64,000 bases of DNA from Sipunculus nudus (Eukaryota; Annelida; Sipuncula; Golfingiida; Sipunculidae). The notes below the pieces were generated by a model. It ran no database searches, had not been told where the DNA came from, and worked only from the letters and a program-made list of their open reading frames with translations. Each line of letters starts with the position of its first letter. Position 1 is the stretch's first letter. The DNA lies in the NCBI GenBank assembly GCA_026874595.1, contig CM049318.1, forward strand, positions 16,168,241 through 16,232,240, read 5' to 3'. The position numbers were made by a program, and so were the translations under genes. This document shows, one piece after another, positions 24,207 through 38,600 of this stretch.

Positions 24207-27200
24207 ATAGTTCTGGAGGTATAGCACCAACACAAATTTTCATGTTTTTTCATCTGCAACGCCCCCTGGCGGCCATTTCCAAAATCTGAAAAACCCGTTT
24301 CGAGATATTCTTATGTTACATAAAATATCTCAGAATCAGTAAAATTGCTGCAAATTTGAAAAATATCACGAAATTCCATGATTTCTCCCCAAAATTGCGT
24401 AACCATGGTAACAGCGAAATGAAGCAATTTTGCAGGGTTGGAAGTGGCCATGCAGTGGCAAATAAAACGGGCTACAGATTAGGTGCCTACGGCTATTTTT
24501 GACGAAGGTATGAAGAAAAAACCGTTTTTGAGCTTTTTGGTGACCCTTACCTTGACCCTTGACCGATCATGACCAAAAACAATAGGCTCCGAGAAGAACC
24601 GATTATACACTCTATCTATAAGTTTCAGGACGATTGGTGCAAAATTGTGGCCTGTAGAGCGGGGACATACAGACAAACAAACAAACGGAACTGATCAACA
24701 TACTTGTCGAAATCTCTGATTCCGGCAAGCAATAAACTATAACGCGACAGAAATGGCAAACCGGCCCGCAAAGAGTGCCTGTGGTCACTTATTTTATACG
24801 GCGAACGCTATAATTTTTGCAGTCACGGGAAAGCGTGTCTGTCTTTCATACTAAAACGCGTGCATGCATGCGTGATGGCATATGTATTTGTGCATGCGGG
24901 TTTTAATTTTTACAAAGTTGCTAAAATTTGTGGGGACCGTGTATGATTAAACAAAAGAGGTCATGAGCAGAAAGGCCATGAAACGCCAATTCATATGGTG
25001 TACAGTTTATGTACCTAAAATGTGTAATTTTGGAGATATGGTTAAACAATGATAGTAGGTACGGGGTTGCAGTGCAGCGCCCCCCAGCGGTAATTTTCCA
25101 AAAACTGAAACATTGCTTTCGAGATATTAATGTATGACGTAACATGTATCAGTTTCAAAAGGATGCCTGCATATCTGTGGCCTATAGGGCATGTCACCGT
25201 GAAATCGCGAAATCTCATTCGACGAGAAACGGTGCGAGATTTTGCAAGATTTTTGGTTGGATCACCGAGAACTCACCAAGGGCTACAAGATGCAAAAATT
25301 TCGACCTCTCTAGCATAAAAACTGACAGAGTTAGAAGCTGAAAACTGCATATTCTCAAAATTCAAAGGTTTTACCCCAAAAATAGAGAAATCTGGCAATA
25401 GCGCACTTTTGCACCTATGCGCAAAAATAAGCCCATGGACACTAGTTTAAGGTGGTGTGATGGAAATGGCCCAATGTTTAATAGTTCTGGAGGTATAGCA
25501 CCAACACAAATTTTCATGTTTTTTCATCTGCAACGCCCCCTGGCGGCCATTTCCAAAATCTGAAAAACCCGTTTCGAGATATTCTTATGTTACATAAAAT
25601 ATCTCAGAATCAGTAAAATTGCTGCAAATTTGAAAAATATCACGAAATTCCATGATTTCTCCCCAAAATTGCGTAACCATGGTAACAGCGAAATGAGGCA
25701 ATTTTGCAGTGCTGGAAGTGGCCATGCAGTGGCAAATAAAACGGGCTACAGATTAGGTGCCTACGGCTATTTTTGACGAAGGTATGAAGAAAAAACCGTT
25801 TTTGAGCTTTTTGGTGACCTTGACCTTGACCCTTGACCGATCATGACCAAAAACAATAGGCTCCGAGAAGAACCGATTATACACTCTATCTATAAGTTTC
25901 AGGACGATTGGTGCAAAATTGTGGCCTGTAGAGCGGGGACATACAGACAAACAAACAAACGGAACTGATCAACATACTTGTCGAAATCTCTGATTCCGGC
26001 AAGCAATAAACTATAACGCGACAGAAATGGCAAACCGGCCCGCAAAGAGTGCCTGTGGTCACTTATTTTATACGGCGAACGCTATAATTTTTGCAGTCAC
26101 GGGAAAGCGTGTCTGTCTTTCATACTAAAACGCGTGCATGCATGCGTGATGGCATATGTATTTGTGCATGCGGGTTTTAATTTTTACAAAGTTGCTAAAA
26201 TTTGTGGGGACCGTGTATGATTAAACAAAAGAGGTCATGGGCAGAAAGGCCATGAAACGCCAATTCATATGGTGTACAGTTTATGTACCTAAAATGTGTA
26301 ATTTTGGAGATATGGTTAAACAATGATAGTAGGTACGGGGTTGCAGTGCAGCGCCCCCCAGCGGTAATTTTCCAAAAACTGAAACATTGCTTTCGAGATA
26401 TTAATGTATGACGTAACATGTATCAGTTTCAAAAGGATGCCTGCATATCTGTGGCCTATAGGGCATGTCACCGTGAAATCGCGAAATCTCATTCGACGAG
26501 AAACGGTGCGAGATTTTGCAAGATTTTTGGTTGGATCACCGAGAACTCACCAAGGGCTACAAGATGCAAAAATTTCGACCTCTCTAGCATAAAAACTGAC
26601 AGAGTTAGAAGCTGAAAACTGCATATTCTCAAAATTCAAAGGTTTTACCCCAAAAATAGAGAAATCTGGCAATAGCGCACTTTGGCACCTATGCGCAAAA
26701 ATAAGCCCATGGACCCTAGTTTAAGGTGGTGTGATGGAAATGGCCCAATGTTTAATAGTTCTGGAGGTATAGCACCAACACAAATTTTCATGTTTTTTCA
26801 TCTGCAACGCCCCCTGGCGGCCATTTCCAAAATCTGAAAAACCCGTTTCGAGATATTCTTATGTTACATAAAATATCTCAGAATCAGTAAAATTGCTGCA
26901 AATTTGAAAAATATCACGAAATTCCATGATTTCTCCCCAAAATTGCGTAACCATGGTAACAGCGAAATGAAGCAATTTTGCAGGGTTGGAAGTGGCCATG
27001 CAGTGGCAAATAAAACGGGCTACAGATTAGGTGCCTACGGCTATTTTTGACGAAGGTATGAAGAAAAAACCGTTTTTGAGCTTTTTGGTGACCCTTACCT
27101 TGACCCTTGACCGATCATGACCAAAAACAATAGGCTCCGAGAAGAACCGATTATACACTCTATCTATAAGTTTCAGGACGATTGGTGCAAAATTGTGGCC

Positions 27201-30200
27201 TGTAGAGCGGGGACATACAGACAAACAAACAAACGGAACTGATCAACATACTTGTCGAAATCTCTGATTCCGGCAAGCAATAAACTATAACGCGACAGAA
27301 ATGGCAAACCGGCCCGCAAAGAGTGCCTGTGGTCACTTATTTTATACGGCGAACGCTATAATTTTTGCAGTCACGGGAAAGCGTGTCTGTCTTTCATACT
27401 AAAACGCGTGCATGCATGCGTGATGGCATATGTATTTGTGCATGCGGGTTTTAATTTTTACAAAGTTGCTAAAATTTGTGGGGACCGTGTATGATTAAAC
27501 AAAAGAGGTCATGAGCAGAAAGGCCATGAAACGCCAATTCATATGGTGTACAGTTTATGTACCTAAAATGTGTAATTTTGGAGATATGGTTAAACAATGA
27601 TAGTAGGTACGGGGTTGCAGTGCAGCGCCCCCCAGCGGTAATTTTCCAAAAACTGAAACATTGCTTTCGAGATATTAATGTATGACGTAACATGTATCAG
27701 TTTCAAAAGGATGCCTGCATATCTGTGGCCTATAGGGCATGTCACCGTGAAATCGCGAAATCTCATTCGACGAGAAACGGTGCGAGATTTTGCAAGATTT
27801 TTGGTTGGATCACCGAGAACTCACCAAGGGCTACAAGATGCAAAAATTTCGACCTCTCTAGCATAAAAACTGACAGAGTTAGAAGCTGAAAACTGCATAT
27901 TCTCAAAATTCAAAGGTTTTACCCCAAAAATAGAGAAATCTGGCAATAGCGCACTTTTGCACCTATGCGCAAAAATAAGCCCATGGACACTAGTTTAAGG
28001 TGGTGTGATGGAAATGGCCCAATGTTTAATAGTTCTGGAGGTATAGCACCAACACAAATTTTCATGTTTTTTCATCTGCAACGCCCCCTGGCGGCCATTT
28101 CCAAAATCTGAAAAACCCGTTTCGAGATATTCTTATGTTACATAAAATATCTCAGAATCAGTAAAATTGCTGCAAATTTGAAAAATATCACGAAATTCCA
28201 TGATTTCTCCCCAAAATTGCGTAACCATGGTAACAGCGAAATGAGGCAATTTTGCAGTGCTGGAAGTGGCCATGCAGTGGCAAATAAAACGGGCTACAGA
28301 TTAGGTGCCTACGGCTATTTTTGACGAAGGTATGAAGAAAAAACCGTTTTTGAGCTTTTTGGTGACCTTGACCTTGACCCTTGACCGATCATGACCAAAA
28401 ACAATAGGCTCCGAGAAGAACCGATTATACACTCTATCTATAAGTTTCAGGACGATTGGTGCAAAATTGTGGCCTGTAGAGCGGGGACATACAGACAAAC
28501 AAACAAACGGAACTGATCAACATACTTGTCGAAATCTCTGATTCCGGCAAGCAATAAACTATAACGCGACAGAAATGGCAAACCGGCCCGCAAAGAGTGC
28601 CTGTGGTCACTTATTTTATACGGCGAACGCTATAATTTTTGCAGTCACGGGAAAGCGTGTCTGTCTTTCATACTAAAACGCGTGCATGCATGCGTGATGG
28701 CATATGTATTTGTGCATGCGGGTTTTAATTTTTACAAAGTTGCTAAAATTTGTGGGGACCGTGTATGATTAAACAAAAGAGGTCATGGGCAGAAAGGCCA
28801 TGAAACGCCAATTCATATGGTGTACAGTTTATGTACCTAAAATGTGTAATTTTGGAGATATGGTTAAACAATGATAGTAGGTACGGGGTTGCAGTGCAGC
28901 GCCCCCCAGCGGTAATTTTCCAAAAACTGAAACATTGCTTTCGAGATATTAATGTATGACGTAACATGTATCAGTTTCAAAAGGATGCCTGCATATCTGT
29001 GGCCTATAGGGCATGTCACCGTGAAATCGCGAAATCTCATTCGACGAGAAACGGTGCGAGATTTTGCAAGATTTTTGGTTGGATCACCGAGAACTCACCA
29101 AGGGCTACAAGATGCAAAAATTTCGACCTCTCTAGCATAAAAACTGACAGAGTTAGAAGCTGAAAACTGCATATTCTCAAAATTCAAAGGTTTTACCCCA
29201 AAAATAGAGAAATCTGGCAATAGCGCACTTTGGCACCTATGCGCAAAAATAAGCCCATGGACCCTAGTTTAAGGTGGTGTGATGGAAATGGCCCAATGTT
29301 TAATAGTTCTGGAGGTATAGCACCAACACAAATTTTCATGTTTTTTCATCTGCAACGCCCCCTGGCGGCCATTTCCAAAATCTGAAAAACCCGTTTCGAG
29401 ATATTCTTATGTTACATAAAATATCTCAGAATCAGTAAAATTGCTGCAAATTTGAAAAATATCACGAAATTCCATGATTTCTCCCCAAAATTGCGTAACC
29501 ATGGTAACAGCGAAATGAAGCAATTTTGCAGGGTTGGAAGTGGCCATGCAGTGGCAAATAAAACGGGCTACAGATTAGGTGCCTACGGCTATTTTTGACG
29601 AAGGTATGAAGAAAAAACCGTTTTTGAGCTTTTTGGTGACCCTTACCTTGACCCTTGACCGATCATGACCAAAAACAATAGGCTCCGAGAAGAACCGATT
29701 ATACACTCTATCTATAAGTTTCAGGACGATTGGTGCAAAATTGTGGCCTGTAGAGCGGGGACATACAGACAAACAAACAAACGGAACTGATCAACATACT
29801 TGTCGAAATCTCTGATTCCGGCAAGCAATAAACTATAACGCGACAGAAATGGCAAACCGGCCCGCAAAGAGTGCCTGTGGTCACTTATTTTATACGGCGA
29901 ACGCTATAATTTTTGCAGTCACGGGAAAGCGTGTCTGTCTTTCATACTAAAACGCGTGCATGCATGCGTGATGGCATATGTATTTGTGCATGCGGGTTTT
30001 AATTTTTACAAAGTTGCTAAAATTTGTGGGGACCGTGTATGATTAAACAAAAGAGGTCATGAGCAGAAAGGCCATGAAACGCCAATTCATATGGTGTACA
30101 GTTTATGTACCTAAAATGTGTAATTTTGGAGATATGGTTAAACAATGATAGTAGGTACGGGGTTGCAGTGCAGCGCCCCCCAGCGGTAATTTTCCAAAAA

Positions 30201-30576
30201 CTGAAACATTGCTTTCGAGATGTTAATGTATGACGTAACATGTATCAGTTTCAAAAGGATGCCTGCATATCTGTGGCCTATAGGGCATGTCACCGTGAAA
30301 TCGCGAAATCTCATTCGACGAGAAACGGTGCGAGATTTTGCAAGATTTTTGGTTGGATCACCGAGAACTCACCAAGGGCTACAAGATGCAAAAATTTCGA
30401 CCTCTCTAGCATAAAAACTGACAGAGTTAGAAGCTGAAAACTGCATATTCTCAAAATTCAAAGGTTTTACCCCAAAAATAGAGAAATCTGGCAATAGCGC
30501 ACTTTTGCACCTATGCGCAAAAATAAGCCCATGGACACTAGTTTAAGGTGGTGTGATGGAAATGGCCCAATGTTTA

Positions 30577-31850
30577 ATAGTTCTGGAGGTATAGCACCAA
30601 CACAAATTTTCATGTTTTTTCATCTGCAACGCCCCCTGGCGGCCATTTCCAAAATCTGAAAAACCCGTTTCGAGATATTCTTATGTTACATAAAATATCT
30701 CAGAATCAGTAAAATTGCTGCAAATTTGAAAAATATCACGAAATTCCATGATTTCTCCCCAAAATTGCGTAACCATGGTAACAGCGAAATGAGGCAATTT
30801 TGCAGTGCTGGAAGTGGCCATGCAGTGGCAAATAAAACGGGCTACAGATTAGGTGCCTACGGCTATTTTTGACGAAGGTATGAAGAAAAAACCGTTTTTG
30901 AGCTTTTTGGTGACCTTGACCTTGACCCTTGACCGATCATGACCAAAAACAATAGGCTCCGAGAAGAACCGATTATACACTCTATCTATAAGTTTCAGGA
31001 CGATTGGTGCAAAATTGTGGCCTGTAGAGCGGGGACATACAGACAAACAAACAAACGGAACTGATCAACATACTTGTCGAAATCTCTGATTCCGGCAAGC
31101 AATAAACTATAACGCGACAGAAATGGCAAACCGGCCCGCAAAGAGTGCCTGTGGTCACTTATTTTATACGGCGAACGCTATAATTTTTGCAGTCACGGGA
31201 AAGCGTGTCTGTCTTTCATACTAAAACGCGTGCATGCATGCGTGATGGCATATGTATTTGTGCATGCGGGTTTTAATTTTTACAAAGTTGCTAAAATTTG
31301 TGGGGACCGTGTATGATTAAACAAAAGAGGTCATGGGCAGAAAGGCCATGAAACGCCAATTCATATGGTGTACAGTTTATGTACCTAAAATGTGTAATTT
31401 TGGAGATATGGTTAAACAATGATAGTAGGTACGGGGTTGCAGTGCAGCGCCCCCCAGCGGTAATTTTCCAAAAACTGAAACATTGCTTTCGAGATATTAA
31501 TGTATGACGTAACATGTATCAGTTTCAAAAGGATGCCTGCATATCTGTGGCCTATAGGGCATGTCACCGTGAAATCGCGAAATCTCATTCGACGAGAAAC
31601 GGTGCGAGATTTTGCAAGATTTTTGGTTGGATCACCGAGAACTCACCAAGGGCTACAAGATGCAAAAATTTCGACCTCTCTAGCATAAAAACTGACAGAG
31701 TTAGAAGCTGAAAACTGCATATTCTCAAAATTCAAAGGTTTTACCCCAAAAATAGAGAAATCTGGCAATAGCGCACTTTTGCACCTATGCGCAAAAATAA
31801 GCCCATGGACACTAGTTTAAGGTGGTGTGATGGAAATGGCCCAATGTTTA
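30577..31850 (+). repeat. Sat1 unit 25: second A-to-B chimera, same interval as unit 15
   Basis: Type A up to offset 760 (31336), type B at offsets 1204 (31780) and 1235. Unit 26 is A. The breakpoint interval equals that of unit 15, ten units (12740 bp) away. Confidence 0.85.
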
Positions 31851-34398
31851 ATAGTTCTGGAGGTATAGCACCAACACAAATTTTCATGTTTTTTCATCTG
31901 CAACGCCCCCTGGCGGCCATTTCCAAAATCTGAAAAACCCGTTTCGAGATATTCTTATGTTACATAAAATATCTCAGAATCAGTAAAATTGCTGCAAATT
32001 TGAAAAATATCACGAAATTCCATGATTTCTCCCCAAAATTGCGTAACCATGGTAACAGCGAAATGAGGCAATTTTGCAGTGCTGGAAGTGGCCATGCAGT
32101 GGCAAATAAAACGGGCTACAGATTAGGTGCCTACGGCTATTTTTGACGAAGGTATGAAGAAAAAACCGTTTTTGAGCTTTTTGGTGACCTTGACCTTGAC
32201 CCTTGACCGATCATGACCAAAAACAATAGGCTCCGAGAAGAACCGATTATACACTCTATCTATAAGTTTCAGGACGATTGGTGCAAAATTGTGGCCTGTA
32301 GAGCGGGGACATACAGACAAACAAACAAACGGAACTGATCAACATACTTGTCGAAATCTCTGATTCCGGCAAGCAATAAACTATAACGCGACAGAAATGG
32401 CAAACCGGCCCGCAAAGAGTGCCTGTGGTCACTTATTTTATACGGCGAACGCTATAATTTTTGCAGTCACGGGAAAGCGTGTCTGTCTTTCATACTAAAA
32501 CGCGTGCATGCATGCGTGATGGCATATGTATTTGTGCATGCGGGTTTTAATTTTTACAAAGTTGCTAAAATTTGTGGGGACCGTGTATGATTAAACAAAA
32601 GAGGTCATGGGCAGAAAGGCCATGAAACGCCAATTCATATGGTGTACAGTTTATGTACCTAAAATGTGTAATTTTGGAGATATGGTTAAACAATGATAGT
32701 AGGTACGGGGTTGCAGTGCAGCGCCCCCCAGCGGTAATTTTCCAAAAACTGAAACATTGCTTTCGAGATATTAATGTATGACGTAACATGTATCAGTTTC
32801 AAAAGGATGCCTGCATATCTGTGGCCTATAGGGCATGTCACCGTGAAATCGCGAAATCTCATTCGACGAGAAACGGTGCGAGATTTTGCAAGATTTTTGG
32901 TTGGATCACCGAGAACTCACCAAGGGCTACAAGATGCAAAAATTTCGACCTCTCTAGCATAAAAACTGACAGAGTTAGAAGCTGAAAACTGCATATTCTC
33001 AAAATTCAAAGGTTTTACCCCAAAAATAGAGAAATCTGGCAATAGCGCACTTTGGCACCTATGCGCAAAAATAAGCCCATGGACCCTAGTTTAAGGTGGT
33101 GTGATGGAAATGGCCCAATGTTTAATAGTTCTGGAGGTATAGCACCAACACAAATTTTCATGTTTTTTCATCTGCAACGCCCCCTGGCGGCCATTTCCAA
33201 AATCTGAAAAACCCGTTTCGAGATATTCTTATGTTACATAAAATATCTCAGAATCAGTAAAATTGCTGCAAATTTGAAAAATATCACGAAATTCCATGAT
33301 TTCTCCCCAAAATTGCGTAACCATGGTAACAGCGAAATGAAGCAATTTTGCAGGGTTGGAAGTGGCCATGCAGTGGCAAATAAAACGGGCTACAGATTAG
33401 GTGCCTACGGCTATTTTTGACGAAGGTATGAAGAAAAAACCGTTTTTGAGCTTTTTGGTGACCCTTACCTTGACCCTTGACCGATCATGACCAAAAACAA
33501 TAGGCTCCGAGAAGAACCGATTATACACTCTATCTATAAGTTTCAGGACGATTGGTGCAAAATTGTGGCCTGTAGAGCGGGGACATACAGACAAACAAAC
33601 AAACGGAACTGATCAACATACTTGTCGAAATCTCTGATTCCGGCAAGCAATAAACTATAACGCGACAGAAATGGCAAACCGGCCCGCAAAGAGTGCCTGT
33701 GGTCACTTATTTTATACGGCGAACGCTATAATTTTTGCAGTCACGGGAAAGCGTGTCTGTCTTTCATACTAAAACGCGTGCATGCATGCGTGATGGCATA
33801 TGTATTTGTGCATGCGGGTTTTAATTTTTACAAAGTTGCTAAAATTTGTGGGGACCGTGTATGATTAAACAAAAGAGGTCATGAGCAGAAAGGCCATGAA
33901 ACGCCAATTCATATGGTGTACAGTTTATGTACCTAAAATGTGTAATTTTGGAGATATGGTTAAACAATGATAGTAGGTACGGGGTTGCAGTGCAGCGCCC
34001 CCCAGCGGTAATTTTCCAAAAACTGAAACATTGCTTTCGAGATATTAATGTATGACGTAACATGTATCAGTTTCAAAAGGATGCCTGCATATCTGTGGCC
34101 TATAGGGCATGTCACCGTGAAATCGCGAAATCTCATTCGACGAGAAACGGTGCGAGATTTTGCAAGATTTTTGGTTGGATCACCGAGAACTCACCAAGGG
34201 CTACAAGATGCAAAAATTTCGACCTCTCTAGCATAAAAACTGACAGAGTTAGAAGCTGAAAACTGCATATTCTCAAAATTCAAAGGTTTTACCCCAAAAA
34301 TAGAGAAATCTGGCAATAGCGCACTTTTGCACCTATGCGCAAAAATAAGCCCATGGACACTAGTTTAAGGTGGTGTGATGGAAATGGCCCAATGTTTA

Positions 34399-35672
34399 AT
34401 AGTTCTGGAGGTATAGCACCAACACAAATTTTCATGTTTTTTCATCTGCAACGCCCCCTGGCGGCCATTTCCAAAATCTGAAAAACCCGTTTCGAGATAT
34501 TCTTATGTTACATAAAATATCTCAGAATCAGTAAAATTGCTGCAAATTTGAAAAATATCACGAAATTCCATGATTTCTCCCCAAAATTGCGTAACCATGG
34601 TAACAGCGAAATGAGGCAATTTTGCAGTGCTGGAAGTGGCCATGCAGTGGCAAATAAAACGGGCTACAGATTAGGTGCCTACGGCTATTTTTGACGAAGG
34701 TATGAAGAAAAAACCGTTTTTGAGCTTTTTGGTGACCCTTACCTTGACCCTTGACCGATCATGACCAAAAACAATAGGCTCCGAGAAGAACCGATTATAC
34801 ACTCTATCTATAAGTTTCAGGACGATTGGTGCAAAATTGTGGCCTGTAGAGCGGGGACATACAGACAAACAAACAAACGGAACTGATCAACATACTTGTC
34901 GAAATCTCTGATTCCGGCAAGCAATAAACTATAACGCGACAGAAATGGCAAACCGGCCCGCAAAGAGTGCCTGTGGTCACTTATTTTATACGGCGAACGC
35001 TATAATTTTTGCAGTCACGGGAAAGCGTGTCTGTCTTTCATACTAAAACGCGTGCATGCATGCGTGATGGCATATGTATTTGTGCATGCGGGTTTTAATT
35101 TTTACAAAGTTGCTAAAATTTGTGGGGACCGTGTATGATTAAACAAAAGAGGTCATGGGCAGAAAGGCCATGAAACGCCAATTCATATGGTGTACAGTTT
35201 ATGTACCTAAAATGTGTAATTTTGGAGATATGGTTAAACAATGATAGTAGGTACGGGGTTGCAGTGCAGCGCCCCCCAGCGGTAATTTTCCAAAAACTGA
35301 AACATTGCTTTCGAGATATTAATGTATGACGTAACATGTATCAGTTTCAAAAGGATGCCTGCATATCTGTGGCCTATAGGGCATGTCACCGTGAAATCGC
35401 GAAATCTCATTCGACGAGAAACGGTGCGAGATTTTGCAAGATTTTTGGTTGGATCACCGAGAACTCACCAAGGGCTACAAGATGCAAAAATTTCGACCTC
35501 TCTAGCATAAAAACTGACAGAGTTAGAAGCTGAAAACTGCATATTCTCAAAATTCAAAGGTTTTACCCCAAAAATAGAGAAATCTGGCAATAGCGCACTT
35601 TGGCACCTATGCGCAAAAATAAGCCCATGGACCCTAGTTTAAGGTGGTGTGATGGAAATGGCCCAATGTTTA
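34399..35672 (+). repeat. Sat1 unit 28: A unit with a B patch
   Basis: Offsets 217, 230, 232, 760, 1204 and 1235 are A, but 340 and 342 (34738 and 34740) are B. The B tract is bounded by 34630 and 35158. The A/B phase on either side is undisturbed, which fits gene conversion better than crossover. Confidence 0.85.
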
Positions 35673-38600
35673 ATAGTTCTGGAGGTATAGCACCAACACA
35701 AATTTTCATGTTTTTTCATCTGCAACGCCCCCTGGCGGCCATTTCCAAAATCTGAAAAACCCGTTTCGAGATATTCTTATGTTACATAAAATATCTCAGA
35801 ATCAGTAAAATTGCTGCAAATTTGAAAAATATCACGAAATTCCATGATTTCTCCCCAAAATTGCGTAACCATGGTAACAGCGAAATGAAGCAATTTTGCA
35901 GGGTTGGAAGTGGCCATGCAGTGGCAAATAAAACGGGCTACAGATTAGGTGCCTACGGCTATTTTTGACGAAGGTATGAAGAAAAAACCGTTTTTGAGCT
36001 TTTTGGTGACCCTTACCTTGACCCTTGACCGATCATGACCAAAAACAATAGGCTCCGAGAAGAACCGATTATACACTCTATCTATAAGTTTCAGGACGAT
36101 TGGTGCAAAATTGTGGCCTGTAGAGCGGGGACATACAGACAAACAAACAAACGGAACTGATCAACATACTTGTCGAAATCTCTGATTCCGGCAAGCAATA
36201 AACTATAACGCGACAGAAATGGCAAACCGGCCCGCAAAGAGTGCCTGTGGTCACTTATTTTATACGGCGAACGCTATAATTTTTGCAGTCACGGGAAAGC
36301 GTGTCTGTCTTTCATACTAAAACGCGTGCATGCATGCGTGATGGCATATGTATTTGTGCATGCGGGTTTTAATTTTTACAAAGTTGCTAAAATTTGTGGG
36401 GACCGTGTATGATTAAACAAAAGAGGTCATGAGCAGAAAGGCCATGAAACGCCAATTCATATGGTGTACAGTTTATGTACCTAAAATGTGTAATTTTGGA
36501 GATATGGTTAAACAATGATAGTAGGTACGGGGTTGCAGTGCAGCGCCCCCCAGCGGTAATTTTCCAAAAACTCAAACATTGCTTTCGAGATATTAATGTA
36601 TGACGTAACATGTATCAGTTTCAAAAGGATGCCTGCATATCTGTGGCCTATAGGGCATGTCACCGTGAAATCGCGAAATCTCATTCGACGAGAAACGGTG
36701 CGAGATTTTGCAAGATTTTTGGTTGGATCACCGAGAACTCACCAAGGGCTACAAGATGCAAAAATTTCGACCTCTCTAGCATAAAAACTGACAGAGTTAG
36801 AAGCTGAAAACTGCATATTCTCAAAATTCAAAGGTTTTACCCCAAAAATAGAGAAATCTGGCAATAGCGCACTTTTGCACCTATGCGCAAAAATAAGCCC
36901 ATGGACACTAGTTTAAGGTGGTGTGATGGAAATGGCCCAATGTTTAATAGTTCTGGAGGTATAGCACCAACACAAATTTTCATGTTTTTTCATCTGCAAC
37001 GCCCCCTGGCGGCCATTTCCAAAATCTGAAAAACCCGTTTCGAGATATTCTTATGTTACATAAAATATCTCAGAATCAGTAAAATTGCTGCAAATTTGAA
37101 AAATATCACGAAATTCCATGATTTCTCCCCAAAATTGCGTAACCATGGTAACAGCGAAATGAGGCAATTTTGCAGTGCTGGAAGTGGCCATGCAGTGGCA
37201 AATAAAACGGGCTACAGATTAGGTGCCTACGGCTATTTTTGACGAAGGTATGAAGAAAAAACCGTTTTTGAGCTTTTTGGTGACCTTGACCTTGACCCTT
37301 GACCGATCATGACCAAAAACAATAGGCTCCGAGAAGAACCGATTATACACTCTATCTATAAGTTTCAGGACGATTGGTGCAAAATTGTGGCCTGTAGAGC
37401 GGGGACATACAGACAAACAAACAAACGGAACTGATCAACATACTTGTCGAAATCTCTGATTCCGGCAAGCAATAAACTATAACGCGACAGAAATGGCAAA
37501 CCGGCCCGCAAAGAGTGCCTGTGGTCACTTATTTTATACGGCGAACGCTATAATTTTTGCAGTCACGGGAAAGCGTGTCTGTCTTTCATACTAAAACGCG
37601 TGCATGCATGCGTGATGGCATATGTATTTGTGCATGCGGGTTTTAATTTTTACAAAGTTGCTAAAATTTGTGGGGACCGTGTATGATTAAACAAAAGAGG
37701 TCATGGGCAGAAAGGCCATGAAACGCCAATTCATATGGTGTACAGTTTATGTACCTAAAATGTGTAATTTTGGAGATATGGTTAAACAATGATAGTAGGT
37801 ACGGGGTTGCAGTGCAGCGCCCCCCAGCGGTAATTTTCCAAAAACTGAAACATTGCTTTCGAGATATTAATGTATGACGTAACATGTATCAGTTTCAAAA
37901 GGATGCCTGCATATCTGTGGCCTATAGGGCATGTCACCGTGAAATCGCGAAATCTCATTCGACGAGAAACGGTGCGAGATTTTGCAAGATTTTTGGTTGG
38001 ATCACCGAGAACTCACCAAGGGCTACAAGATGCAAAAATTTCGACCTCTCTAGCATAAAAACTGACAGAGTTAGAAGCTGAAAACTGCATATTCTCAAAA
38101 TTCAAAGGTTTTACCCCAAAAATAGAGAAATCTGGCAATAGCGCACTTTGGCACCTATGCGCAAAAATAAGCCCATGGACCCTAGTTTAAGGTGGTGTGA
38201 TGGAAATGGCCCAATGTTTAATAGTTCTGGAGGTATAGCACCAACACAAATTTTCATGTTTTTTCATCTGCAACGCCCCCTGGCGGCCATTTCCAAAATC
38301 TGAAAAACCCGTTTCGAGATATTCTTATGTTACATAAAATATCTCAGAATCAGTAAAATTGCTGCAAATTTGAAAAATATCACGAAATTCCATGATTTCT
38401 CCCCAAAATTGCGTAACCATGGTAACAGCGAAATGAAGCAATTTTGCAGGGTTGGAAGTGGCCATGCAGTGGCAAATAAAACGGGCTACAGATTAGGTGC
38501 CTACGGCTATTTTTGACGAAGGTATGAAGAAAAAACCGTTTTTGAGCTTTTTGGTGACCCTTACCTTGACCCTTGACCGATCATGACCAAAAACAATAGG

